A DNA stretch of 64,000 nucleotides from contig NZ_JAFIQW010000006.1 in the NCBI RefSeq assembly GCF_017355965.1, positions 62,001-126,000 of the forward strand, written 5' to 3'. This document shows positions 46,366 through 54,382 of this stretch, in pieces. The stretch comes from Desertivibrio insolitus (lineage in GTDB: Bacteria; Actinomycetota; Actinomycetes; Actinomycetales; Microbacteriaceae). Numbering within the stretch: the first letter of the stretch is position 1; the number at the start of each line of letters is the position of its first letter. A program made the position numbers and the translations under genes. The notes beneath the pieces are model-generated. The model was given only the letters and a program-made list of their open reading frames with translations. It made no database searches and was not told the origin of the DNA.

Positions 46366-47438
46366 TGCGCGCGCTACCCCGCCCCGTCCTCGTCGTGGTG
46401 ACCGTCGCTGCTGCGCTCGTGCTGGCCGTCGCAGCCCTCGCTGCGACTCGTCTGCTCGGTTCGCCCCAGGCTGTCTCACCGAGCGCTGTCCCCACGGCCG
46501 AGGCCGCGGAAGCGACGCCGTCGCCCGTAGCCTCGGGCACGCCCGGGGAGTACGGCTGCCCCGCCGGCGCCACCGGCGTCTCCACGTCGGGCCAGCTGCA
46601 GGCCGCCCTCGACACAGCGACTCCCGGCTCCGCGATCGAACTCGCCCCGGGCCACTACGTCGGACGCTTCACCATCACGGCGAGCGGCACGTCCGACCAG
46701 CCGATCCGCCTCTGCGGCTCGGAGGACAGCGTGCTCGACGGAGGCGACATCTCGAAGGGATACGTGTTGCACCTCGACGGGGTGTCCAACTGGATCCTCT
46801 CCGGGTTCAGCGTCCGCAACGGCCAGAAGGGCGTGATGGCCGATGCCACCGTCGACAGCGTCTTCCACGACCTCGCGATCTCGCACGTCGGCGACGAGGC
46901 CCTGCATCTGCGGCGGTTCTCGACCGGCAACATCGTCAGTTCTTCGACGATCAGTGACACGGGGCTGCGGAAGCCGCAGTTCGGCGAGGGCATCTACATC
47001 GGCACGGCGGAGTCGAACTGGTGCGACATCTCCGACTGCGAGCCCGACCGCAGCGACGGGAACACCATCGAGGGCAACGTCATCTCCGGAACGACCGCCG
47101 AGAGCGTCGACATCAAGGAGGGCACGAGCGGAGGAGTGCTCCGAGGCAACTCCTTCGACGGAACGGCGATCGTCGAGGCCGACTCATGGGTCGACGTCAA
47201 GGGCAACGACTGGCTCATCGAGGCCAACATCGGAGAGCACTCGCCCCTCGACGGCTTCCAGACCCACGAGATCCTCGACGGCTGGGGTACCCGCAATCAC
47301 TTCGCAGGCAACACCGCCGTCGTCAACGGACCCGGTTTCGGGTTCAGCCTGACCCCCCTGCGCGACAACGTCGTCTCCTGCAGCAATAAGACCTCGTCGG
47401 CGGGGGAGGGGTCGGCGAACACCGACTGCACTCCATGA
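46365..47438 (+). CDS. Exported right-handed beta-helix protein (polysaccharide lyase/epimerase-like), copy 1
   Basis: 357 residues. N-terminal signal or anchor helix (about 8-27), a Pro/Ala/Ser linker, then a beta-helix starting STSGQLQAALDTATPGSAIE and LAPGHYVGRFTITASGTSDQ (an opening common to PL1/PL9- and chondroitinase-B-like folds). Conserved stretches shared with copy 2 include DGGD, NGQKGVMAD, IGTAESNWCD, VDIKEGTS and HEILDGWGTRN. Several Cys may form disulfides. No recognised catalytic triad, so lyase and epimerase are both possible. It overlaps the previous gene by one base (TGATG). Confidence 0.78.
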   Translation: MRALPRPVLVVVTVAAALVLAVAALAATRLLGSPQAVSPSAVPTAEAAEATPSPVASGTPGEYGCPAGATGVSTSGQLQAALDTATPGSAIELAPGHYVGRFTITASGTSDQPIRLCGSEDSVLDGGDISKGYVLHLDGVSNWILSGFSVRNGQKGVMADATVDSVFHDLAISHVGDEALHLRRFSTGNIVSSSTISDTGLRKPQFGEGIYIGTAESNWCDISDCEPDRSDGNTIEGNVISGTTAESVDIKEGTSGGVLRGNSFDGTAIVEADSWVDVKGNDWLIEANIGEHSPLDGFQTHEILDGWGTRNHFAGNTAVVNGPGFGFSLTPLRDNVVSCSNKTSSAGEGSANTDCTP

Positions 47439-47518
47439 CCGACAGGACGCCGACCGCGGAACCCGATCCCCGCGCGCGACGTGACCCGATAGGAACAACG
47501 ACCCTGATGGAGGCCCTC

Positions 47519-48949
47519 GTGGCTAACGCACTCCCCAGCACCGCCGCCCTCCCCGCGCCGATCGTGGCGCACCCCCGTATGACCGTGATCGGGACCGGAT
47601 ACCTCGGCGCGACCCATGCCATCTGCATGGCCGTGCTCGGCTACGAGGTACTCGGCGTCGACGTCGACCCTCGGAAGGTGGAGGCCCTCGCCTCCGGTGA
47701 GGTTCCCTTCTTCGAGCCGGGACTGCCGGAGAAGCTCGCCGAGGCTCTCGAGTCCGGGCGGCTCCGTTTCACGACCTCGTTCGACGAGGCGGCCGCCTTC
47801 GGTGACGTGCACTTCGTGTGCGTCGGCACTCCGCAGGCGCCGGGCTCGCACGCCGCCGATCTCCGCTACGTCGAGTCCGCATTCGCGGAGCTCGCGAAGC
47901 GCATCGATCGCAAGGCGCTGCTGATCGGCAAGTCCACCGTCCCGATCGGCACCGCGGAGCGCCTGACCGAGATGGTGCACGAACTCTCCCCGATCGGGCA
48001 GGAGCTCGAGCTCGCCTGGAACCCCGAGTTCCTGCGCGAGGGGTTCGCGGTCAAGGACACTCTGCACCCGGATCGCCTGGTGTTCGGCGTCGCCTCCGCG
48101 TGGGCCGAGGCGCAGCTGCGCGCAGCGTTCTCGCCGATCCTCGACGCCGGGACACCGCTCGTCGTGGCGGACCTGGCCTCCGCGGAGCTGGTCAAGGTGG
48201 CTGCGAACTCCTTCCTCGCCACCAAGATCTCCTACATCAACGCGATGGCGGAGGTGTGCGAGGCGACCGGTGCCGATGTGCAGGTGCTCGCGAAGGCGCT
48301 GGGGTTCGACGACCGCATCGGCTCGCGCTTCCTCAAGCCGGGTCTCGGCTTCGGCGGTGGATGCCTGCCGAAGGACATCCGTGCGTTCAAGCACCGTGCC
48401 GAAGAGCTGGGTGTCGGGCAGGCGGTCGCGTTCCTGGGCGAGGTGGACGCGATCAACACGCGCCGGCGCACCCGCACCGTCGATCTCGTCCGCGAACTCG
48501 CCGGCGGCGCGCTGCGAGGCAAGAGGATCGCGGCGCTCGGAGCCGCGTTCAAGCCGAACTCCGACGACGTGCGCGACGCCCCCGCGCTCGACGTCGCCAG
48601 GCTGCTGTACCTCGAGGAAGCGTCGGTGGTCGTGTTCGACCCGGAGGCCAACGTCAACGCGCATCGGGCCTACCCCGACCTCGACTACGCCGACTCCCTC
48701 GAGCAGGCGGTAGTGGGAGCGGACGTCGTCGTGCTCCTGACCGAGTGGCAGCAGTTCCGCGACGCCGACCCTGCGGCGCTCGGACGGCTCGTGGCCGCCC
48801 GCGCCGTCGTCGACGGGCGTCACGCCCTCGACGCCGACCGCTACCGCGCAGCCGGCTGGGAGTACCGCGCGCTCGGTCGCCCTCACGGCTCGGCCACGCA
48901 TCAGCTGGTCGAACACGAGGCCGATGCCACCCGGCTGACGCTCTCGTGA
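47519..48949 (+). CDS. UDP-glucose/GDP-mannose 6-dehydrogenase family, copy 1
   Basis: 476-residue NAD-dependent enzyme that oxidises the C6 of a nucleotide sugar to a uronic acid. NAD motif GTGYLGATHA near residue 25, central domain, catalytic C282 in FGGGCLPKDIRAF, and the UDP-binding C-terminal domain (ALGAAFKPNSDDVRDAP). The CLPKD-x-RA context is closer to my memory of AlgD-type GDP-mannose dehydrogenases than to most UDP-glucose dehydrogenases, so the substrate is open. I chose GTG 47519 because GGAGG (47509-47513) is at the same spacing as in copy 2, giving equal lengths; ATG 47435 overlapping the previous stop is the alternative. Confidence 0.92.
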   Translation: MANALPSTAALPAPIVAHPRMTVIGTGYLGATHAICMAVLGYEVLGVDVDPRKVEALASGEVPFFEPGLPEKLAEALESGRLRFTTSFDEAAAFGDVHFVCVGTPQAPGSHAADLRYVESAFAELAKRIDRKALLIGKSTVPIGTAERLTEMVHELSPIGQELELAWNPEFLREGFAVKDTLHPDRLVFGVASAWAEAQLRAAFSPILDAGTPLVVADLASAELVKVAANSFLATKISYINAMAEVCEATGADVQVLAKALGFDDRIGSRFLKPGLGFGGGCLPKDIRAFKHRAEELGVGQAVAFLGEVDAINTRRRTRTVDLVRELAGGALRGKRIAALGAAFKPNSDDVRDAPALDVARLLYLEEASVVVFDPEANVNAHRAYPDLDYADSLEQAVVGADVVVLLTEWQQFRDADPAALGRLVAARAVVDGRHALDADRYRAAGWEYRALGRPHGSATHQLVEHEADATRLTLS

Positions 48950-48956
48950 CCGAGAC

Positions 48957-49002
48957 CTCTGCTGGGGCGTTCAGCTGATCGGGAGCCGACGCCCCAGCAG
49001 AG
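48957..49002 (+). ncRNA. Conserved hairpin with GATCGGG loop, copy 1
   Basis: CTCTGCTGGGGCGT (48957-48970) pairs perfectly with ACGCCCCAGCAGAG (48989-49002). The loop contains CTGATCGGGA. It begins 7 bases after the dehydrogenase stop. It lacks a T tail and is followed by a separate conventional terminator, so its role is probably not termination. Copies at 51005-51051 and 55618-55664 keep the outer CTCTGC/GCAGAG and the loop but change the inner stem in a compensating way. Confidence 0.7.
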
Positions 49003-49006
49003 CGCG

Positions 49007-49045
49007 AAGGGGGCGCGGACGCCACGGCGACCGCGCCCCCTTTGT
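49007..49045 (+). terminator. Rho-independent terminator of polysaccharide operon 1
   Basis: GGGGGCGCGG (49009-49018) pairs with CCGCGCCCCC (49031-49040), followed by TTTGTT. It ends operon 1 right before promoter P2. Confidence 0.88.
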
Positions 49046-49063
49046 TACGTGCTAGGGCACCCC

Positions 49064-49137
49064 GTGTGAACGGCCGGTAAATTCCTTGATGAATGCTTGG
49101 AAGTTCGTTGACCCCCGGTCGGGGGAGCCCATAGCGT
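49064..49137 (+). promoter_or_regulatory. Promoter P2 of polysaccharide operon 2
   Basis: TTGACC (49108-49113), 18 bases, TAGCGT (49132-49137). The spacer carries the palindrome CCCCCG (49112-49117) / CGGGGG (49120-49125). The upstream motif GTGAACGGCCGGTAAAT aligns with that of P1, and its T at 49067 is also 41 bases before TTGACC. The first ~45 bases of the transcript (CCGAACAGAACCGTTGCTCC onward) are also nearly the same as at P1. Confidence 0.75.
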
Positions 49138-49284
49138 CCGAACAGAACCGTTGCTCCCCCGGCCGCTCGGAACCCGATCCGACGAGAGGCTGCCGGTCGC
49201 CGATCCGCCGTGCCCGTACAGCCTTCGACGACCATCGCGTCATCCCGCACCACGCCTGCACTTTCTCCCCGAGGAAACCCGGTC
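49138..49284 (+). other. P2 leader RNA region
   Basis: No gene. Homologous to the P1 leader over its first part (AGAACCGTTGCTCCCC; then CCCGATC at 49173-49179 and GACGAG) and again at its end just before the ATG. The middle has diverged. GGAACCCGATCC at 49169-49180 is repeated at 47458-47469 and 51190-51201. Confidence 0.6.
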
Positions 49285-49491
49285 ATGTCCTCTCTTGCTT
49301 CAGCGCGCCCTGTTCCGGTCGCCCACACGCAGCATCCCGCTATCGCGGTGCGGCGTGGCGTCGTCGCGCGATTGCTCGAAACACCGTCCGAGGTCCTCAC
49401 CCCGACTCCGTCTGGCCGCCCGTCGCGCTCAGACGCACAGACCTCTGCGACGGAAGCCGGCCGGGCCCGCCCCGGCCGACGACCCGAGTGA
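49285..49491 (+). pseudogene. Remnant start of a synthase gene
   Basis: A 68-codon frame whose first nine residues, MSSLASARP, match the start of synthase copy 1 (MSSAASARL), with matching sequence before the ATG too. After that it diverges into Arg/Pro/Ser-rich sequence with no synthase similarity. It looks like the place where a synthase gene once began after P2 before the copy was rearranged. A short real protein cannot be excluded. Confidence 0.55.
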
Positions 49492-49566
49492 GAGGGCGCA
49501 CGCCCGTAACCCGATCGACGGTCGTGCGCTCACCCGATAAACACCACAACCCGCTTGGAGGCCCTC

Positions 49567-50997
49567 GTGGCGAACCCGCTCCCTGGCACCGCAGCTCTTC
49601 CCGCGCCCATCGTGGCGCACCCCCGTATGACCGTGATCGGAACCGGATATCTCGGCGCGACGCATGCCATCTGCATGGCCGTGCTCGGCTACGAGGTACT
49701 CGGCGTCGACGTCGACCCTCGGAAGGTGGAGGCCCTCGCCTCCGGCGCCGTTCCGTTCTACGAGCCCGGCCTGCCCGAGAAGCTCACCGAGGCTCTCGAG
49801 TCCGGCCGGCTCCGCTTCACGACCTCGTTCGACGAGGCGGCCGCCTTCGGCGACGTGCACTTCGTGTGCGTCGGCACTCCGCAGGCGCCGGGCTCGCACG
49901 CCGCCGATCTCCGCTACGTCGAGTCCGCATTCGCGGAGCTCGCGAAGCGCATCGATCGCAAGGCGCTGCTGATCGGCAAGTCCACCGTCCCGATCGGCAC
50001 CGCGGAGCGCCTGACCGAGATGGTGCACGGACTCTCCCCGATCGGGCAGGAGCTCGAGCTCGCCTGGAACCCCGAGTTCCTGCGCGAGGGGTTCGCGGTC
50101 AAGGACACTCTGCACCCGGATCGCCTGGTGTTCGGCGTCGCCTCCGCGTGGGCCGAGGCGCAGCTGCGCGCAGCGTTCTCGCCGATCCTCGAGGCCGGAA
50201 CGCCGCTCGTCGTCGCGGACCTCGCATCCGCGGAGCTGGTGAAGGTCGCGGCCAACTCCTTCCTCGCCACCAAGATCTCCTACATCAACGCGATGGCCGA
50301 GGTCTGCGAGGCGACCGGTGCCGACGTGCAGGTGCTCGCGCAGGCATTGGGCTACGACGACCGCATCGGCTCACGCTTCCTCAAGCCGGGCCTCGGCTTC
50401 GGTGGCGGCTGCCTGCCGAAGGACATCCGTGCGTTCAAGCACCGCGCAGAAGAGCTCGGAGTCGGGCAGGCGGTCGCGTTCCTCGGCGAGGTCGATGCGA
50501 TCAACACGCGCCGGCGCACCCGCACCGTAGACCTGGTCCGCGAGCTCGCGGGCGGATCGCTCAAGGGCGTCCGCGTCGCCGCCCTCGGAGCCGCGTTCAA
50601 GCCCAACTCCGACGACGTGCGCGACGCCCCCGCGCTCGACGTCGCCAGGCTGCTCTACCTGGAGGAAGCCTCTGTCGTCGTGTACGACCCCGAGGCCAAC
50701 GAGAACGCGCACAAGGCGTACCCCGACCTCGACTACGCCGACTCCCTCGCGGAGGCGGTGTCCGGTGCGCAGGTCGTCGTGCTCCTCACCGAATGGCAGC
50801 AGTTCCGCGACGCCGACCCGGAGCATCTCGGCGCCCTTGTTGCGAACCGCGCCGTGGTCGACGGTCGCCACGCCCTCGACGCCGACCGCTACCGCGCGGC
50901 CGGTTGGGAGTACCGCGCCCTCGGCCGCCCCACCGCCTCGACCACCGTCCGGCTGGTCGAACACGAGAGCGACAGCGTCGCGCTGACCCTCTCGTGA
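49567..50997 (+). CDS. UDP-glucose/GDP-mannose 6-dehydrogenase family, copy 2
   Basis: 476 residues, same length as copy 1 and roughly nine in ten residues identical by eye. Same motifs: GTGYLG, C282 in FGGGCLPKDIRAF, FKPNSDDVRDAP. The start GTG 49567 has GGAGG (49557-49561) 5 bases upstream. A long stretch (about 49861-50190) is almost base-for-base identical to 47813-48142, while flanking parts differ at many silent sites, which points to gene conversion. First complete gene of operon 2 and followed by hairpin copy 2. Confidence 0.92.
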   Translation: MANPLPGTAALPAPIVAHPRMTVIGTGYLGATHAICMAVLGYEVLGVDVDPRKVEALASGAVPFYEPGLPEKLTEALESGRLRFTTSFDEAAAFGDVHFVCVGTPQAPGSHAADLRYVESAFAELAKRIDRKALLIGKSTVPIGTAERLTEMVHGLSPIGQELELAWNPEFLREGFAVKDTLHPDRLVFGVASAWAEAQLRAAFSPILEAGTPLVVADLASAELVKVAANSFLATKISYINAMAEVCEATGADVQVLAQALGYDDRIGSRFLKPGLGFGGGCLPKDIRAFKHRAEELGVGQAVAFLGEVDAINTRRRTRTVDLVRELAGGSLKGVRVAALGAAFKPNSDDVRDAPALDVARLLYLEEASVVVYDPEANENAHKAYPDLDYADSLAEAVSGAQVVVLLTEWQQFRDADPEHLGALVANRAVVDGRHALDADRYRAAGWEYRALGRPTASTTVRLVEHESDSVALTLS

Positions 50998-51004
50998 CTT
51001 GAAC

Positions 51005-51051
51005 CTCTGCTGAGGCGTCGAGGTGATCGGGACCACGGCGCCTCAGCAGAG
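51005..51051 (+). ncRNA. Conserved hairpin with GATCGGG loop, copy 2
   Basis: CTCTGCTGAGGCG (51005-51017) pairs perfectly with CGCCTCAGCAGAG (51039-51051); the 21-base loop contains GTGATCGGGACC. It lies 7 bases after the dehydrogenase stop and inside operon 2, before the synthase, so it is unlikely to be a simple terminator. It may be a processing site or stability element that sets gene dosage within the operon. Confidence 0.7.
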
Positions 51052-51203
51052 ACCCTCGCACAGCACCGCACCCTCCGGGCGACCCGAACGCCGGGAGTAC
51101 GCACCCGCTCCGCCTCTGCTTCGCACTTCCCGCCCGCGACGTCGTCGCGCCCGTCCCGACCCGGGCGCGACGGCGGTCGCCACCCAGAAGGAACCCGATC
51201 CTC

Positions 51204-52481
51204 ATGACCCGATCCGCCCTGGCGCTGGGCATCTCCAGCGTCAACTTCAGCTGGGAGGCAGTCGGTGGCTTCGTCCTCCAACTGCTCCCGTACTTCCCGC
51301 TCGCGATCGCCGGCACCATCGTGTGGGCGCTCTGGCTTTACCGCGTCATCCTGTCGCGTCGGGCCAAGCCCATCGAGAGCGACTTCCGCACGACCACCTC
51401 GGTCGTCGTGCCCTCCTTCCACGAGGACCCCGACATCCTGATGAGATGCCTGGGCACCTGGCTCAACCAGAACCCGACCGAGGTCATCATCGTCCTCGAC
51501 GTCGCCGACACCGACGCCTACCGCCGCATCGTCGAGCTGGGCGACGAGCGGGTCAAGCCGATCCTGTTCCATCACGCCGGCAAGCGATCCGCCCTCGGCG
51601 TCGGCATCCGTGAGGCCACGGGAGAGATCCTCGTCCTCACCGACTCCGACACCTCGTGGCGTCACGGGCTGCTCGAGAACGTGCAGAAGCCCTTCGTCGA
51701 CCCGCAGGTCGGCGGGGTGAGCACGCAGCAGAACGTCTACCAGCGCGAGACCAGCATCTGGCGCCGCGTGGCCGACTGGCTCGTCAACCTCCGCTACTAC
51801 GACTACGTGCCGGCGATGGGCAGAGCGGGCGCCGTCCCGTGCATCTCGGGCCGGACGGCCGTCTACCGTCGCTCGGCCGTGCTCCCGGTGCTCGAGAACC
51901 TCGAGAACGAGTTCTTCCTCGGCAGGCGCTGCATCTCGGGGGACGACGGCCGGCTCACCTGGCTCGTCCTCGCCTCGGGCTACAAGACGGTGCATCAGTC
52001 GTCCGCCAAGGCACTGTCGATGTTCCCGTCGAGCTTCCGCGCCTTCGTCAAGCAGCGTGTGCGGTGGAGCCGCAACTCCTACCGCACCTACCTGACCGCG
52101 ATGACCAAGGGATGGCTCTGGCGCGTCCCGTTCGTCACCAAGATCACCGTGCTGCAGATCCTCCTCACCCCTGTCACCATGGGGTTGACCATCGGGTACA
52201 TCGTCTTCAGCAGGCTGGAGCCCACGCCGATCGGCATCACCGCCGTCGTCGCATGGCTCCTGCTCGGACGCGGCATCCGCGGTATCTCCCACCTGCGCCG
52301 ACACCCTCTCGAGATCGCGCTCCTGCCCGTCGTCGCGGCGACCGTCATCCTGATCGCACTGCCGATCAAGCTGTACGCGTTCGTCACGATGAACAAGCAG
52401 GGCTGGCTCACCCGTCACGCCGACCGCGTGGGCGGCGACGGCCAGACCGCCAGCACCCTTGTCGTGGGAGCGGCAGCGTGA
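51204..52481 (+). CDS. Processive family 2 glycosyltransferase (polysaccharide synthase), copy 2
   Basis: 425 residues. Similar to copy 1 from the first membrane helix (YFPLAIAGTIVWALWLYRVI) to the end (KLYAFVTMNKQGWLTRHADR) and with the same motifs: DxD from D147, SGDDGRLTW, KQRVRWSRNSYR. The N-terminus is different and shorter (MTRSALALGISSVNFSWEAV), as expected if the gene was re-joined to a new upstream region. AGAAGGAA precedes the ATG at normal spacing. GGAACCCGATCC (51190-51201) overlaps the ribosome site region. Overlaps the next gene (GTGA). Confidence 0.9.
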   Translation: MTRSALALGISSVNFSWEAVGGFVLQLLPYFPLAIAGTIVWALWLYRVILSRRAKPIESDFRTTTSVVVPSFHEDPDILMRCLGTWLNQNPTEVIIVLDVADTDAYRRIVELGDERVKPILFHHAGKRSALGVGIREATGEILVLTDSDTSWRHGLLENVQKPFVDPQVGGVSTQQNVYQRETSIWRRVADWLVNLRYYDYVPAMGRAGAVPCISGRTAVYRRSAVLPVLENLENEFFLGRRCISGDDGRLTWLVLASGYKTVHQSSAKALSMFPSSFRAFVKQRVRWSRNSYRTYLTAMTKGWLWRVPFVTKITVLQILLTPVTMGLTIGYIVFSRLEPTPIGITAVVAWLLLGRGIRGISHLRRHPLEIALLPVVAATVILIALPIKLYAFVTMNKQGWLTRHADRVGGDGQTASTLVVGAAA

Positions 52482-54382
52482 GCGCCCGCATCGCGGCCGC
52501 CGTCGCGGCCACCGCGCTCGCCGCGGCATCCGTCACCTTCGGTCTCGCCGCGCCTGCGGCCGCCGCCGAGGACGTCGCCGCCCCCGTCGCCGTGACCGGC
52601 GACGAGTACCCGGGCGACCCGACGCTCGAGGCGATCCTCGTCGCGCAGGAGGAACGGCGGCTCGTCGAGGTCCGCTCGATCTCGAACGCCGCCGGCTGGA
52701 CCAACGTCAACCAGGGACGGCCCTACAGACTCGTCACCGGCAACTCCTACACTCTCGTGCTCATTCGGAGGGACTCGGCGTACACCCTCGACGACCTCGA
52801 GCGCTTCGCGCCCGGCACGTTCGTCCGTCAGCCCGACGGCTCCTACGTGCTCAGCGAGAACATCGTCGTCGAGCAGGGAGCGACCCTGCACCTCGAGGAC
52901 CCGGAGGGCCTTGACCTGAGGCTCGCCAGCAACGAGGACCGGTTCGCGTCGATCGTCACACTCGGCGGCTCGGTCGAAATCGTCGGGTCCGCCGACAAGC
53001 CGGTCACGGTCACCAGCTGGGACCCGATCTCCGGTGAACCCGACGTCACGACCGACGACGGGCGCTCCTACCTGCGGATCATCGGCGGGCACGCGGAGTT
53101 CTCGCACGTCCAGTTCGAGAACCTCGGCTTCTGGTCCGGGGCCACCGGAGGAGTGTCGCTGACCGGCACCGAGGTTCCGGAGGTGCTCTCGGACGACGCC
53201 ACGACGAACCTCGAGCGCAACCAGCAGGCCGACACGGTCAGCACCCCCCAGGTGTTCGGCGAGGAGCTGTACCCCGTCGGCGAGGAGATCGAGACCCTCG
53301 GACTCGAACCCGACCTCGACGCCTACAGCTACGTGTCCGCGGTCATCCACGACGTCGAGAGCCGCAACAACGCGTTCGGGATGTTCATCACGAGCGCGGA
53401 CGGGGTCGAGATCAAGGACTCGCTGATCGAGAACAACCTCGTCGACGGGCTCGTGCTGCACCGTTACGTGACGAACACACTCGTCCGGAACACGACGGCG
53501 GCGCACAACGGCGTCGACGGCTTCAGCCTCACCCGCGCGACCACGGGCATCGTGCTCGACAGGATCGACGCGACCGGCAACGGCCGCAACGGGGTGACGA
53601 TCGAGGGCGGCCCGCTGGCGGAGGGACCGAGTGCCACGGGAACACCCGTCGGCGACTACGGCAACAACGCCCTGACGAACAGCACGATGACGAACAACGG
53701 CCGCTACGGGGTCGACGTCATCGGCGGCACGAAGATCGTGATCGACGGCAACACCGTGACCGATCACACGATGGGCATCGTGGTGTCGAACGGAGTGGCG
53801 GATGTCACGGTGTCCGACAACATCGTCGAGGACTCGCTGGAGCAGGGGATCGCCCTCCGCAACGGCGTGACCGACGCGCTCGTGCAGGGCAACTCGATCG
53901 TCGGCGGGGAGGTGGGCGTCTACCTCCGTGACGCCGGCGGTACGGTCGACCGCAACGAGATCAGCGCTGTGACCAACCACGGGGTGACGCTCATCGATCA
54001 GACCCAGATCTCAACGGTGACCGACAACGAGGTCGCCGGCATCGGACCGAGCGCGGTCGACGTGGCCAGAGCCGACGGGGAGGTCGTCGTCTCCGGCAAC
54101 CGTGTCGAGGCCTGGCAGGGCACCAAGCCGCTGGACGTGATCCTGCGGAGCATCTTCCAGCCGCTCACGGTCATGTGGCTGACGCTCGGCCTGCTGGTCG
54201 TCGTCACCGCCGTGACCGGCGTTCGCCGCCGTCGCCGCGGTCACACGATCAGTCATCCGTACGCCGGGCAGGCGCCACTCAGCGCGCTCACCGCCGGCGT
54301 CGCAACCCCGGAGTCGCTCGGGCTCACACCGCCGAGCTGGCTCACGGGACACCGCAACACCACTCAGGGGGAGGCACGATGA
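52478..54382 (+). CDS. Membrane-anchored right-handed beta-helix protein, copy 2
   Basis: 634 residues. Cleavable-looking signal peptide (about 1-28, ending AAPAAAAED), the conserved block EYPGDPTLEAILVAQEERRL, and an N-terminal beta domain. From about residue 290 come parallel beta-helix coils (NAFGMFITSADGVEIKDSLI; GIVVSNGVADVTVSDNIVED). A C-terminal helix (about 560-583, QPLTVMWLTLGLLVVV) and a basic cytoplasmic tail follow. Same domain order as copy 1 with an extra acidic segment near 240-290. It starts in a GTGA overlap with the synthase gene, as copy 1 does with ATGA, so the pairing of synthase and helix protein is kept in both modules. Confidence 0.8.
   Translation: MSARIAAAVAATALAAASVTFGLAAPAAAAEDVAAPVAVTGDEYPGDPTLEAILVAQEERRLVEVRSISNAAGWTNVNQGRPYRLVTGNSYTLVLIRRDSAYTLDDLERFAPGTFVRQPDGSYVLSENIVVEQGATLHLEDPEGLDLRLASNEDRFASIVTLGGSVEIVGSADKPVTVTSWDPISGEPDVTTDDGRSYLRIIGGHAEFSHVQFENLGFWSGATGGVSLTGTEVPEVLSDDATTNLERNQQADTVSTPQVFGEELYPVGEEIETLGLEPDLDAYSYVSAVIHDVESRNNAFGMFITSADGVEIKDSLIENNLVDGLVLHRYVTNTLVRNTTAAHNGVDGFSLTRATTGIVLDRIDATGNGRNGVTIEGGPLAEGPSATGTPVGDYGNNALTNSTMTNNGRYGVDVIGGTKIVIDGNTVTDHTMGIVVSNGVADVTVSDNIVEDSLEQGIALRNGVTDALVQGNSIVGGEVGVYLRDAGGTVDRNEISAVTNHGVTLIDQTQISTVTDNEVAGIGPSAVDVARADGEVVVSGNRVEAWQGTKPLDVILRSIFQPLTVMWLTLGLLVVVTAVTGVRRRRRGHTISHPYAGQAPLSALTAGVATPESLGLTPPSWLTGHRNTTQGEAR

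Noticed and set aside
48957-49002. Plain rho-independent terminator
   Set aside because: No T tract, a true terminator follows at 49007-49045, and the same element occurs inside operon 2. Termination by Rho-assisted means cannot be excluded, so the element is listed as a structured RNA.
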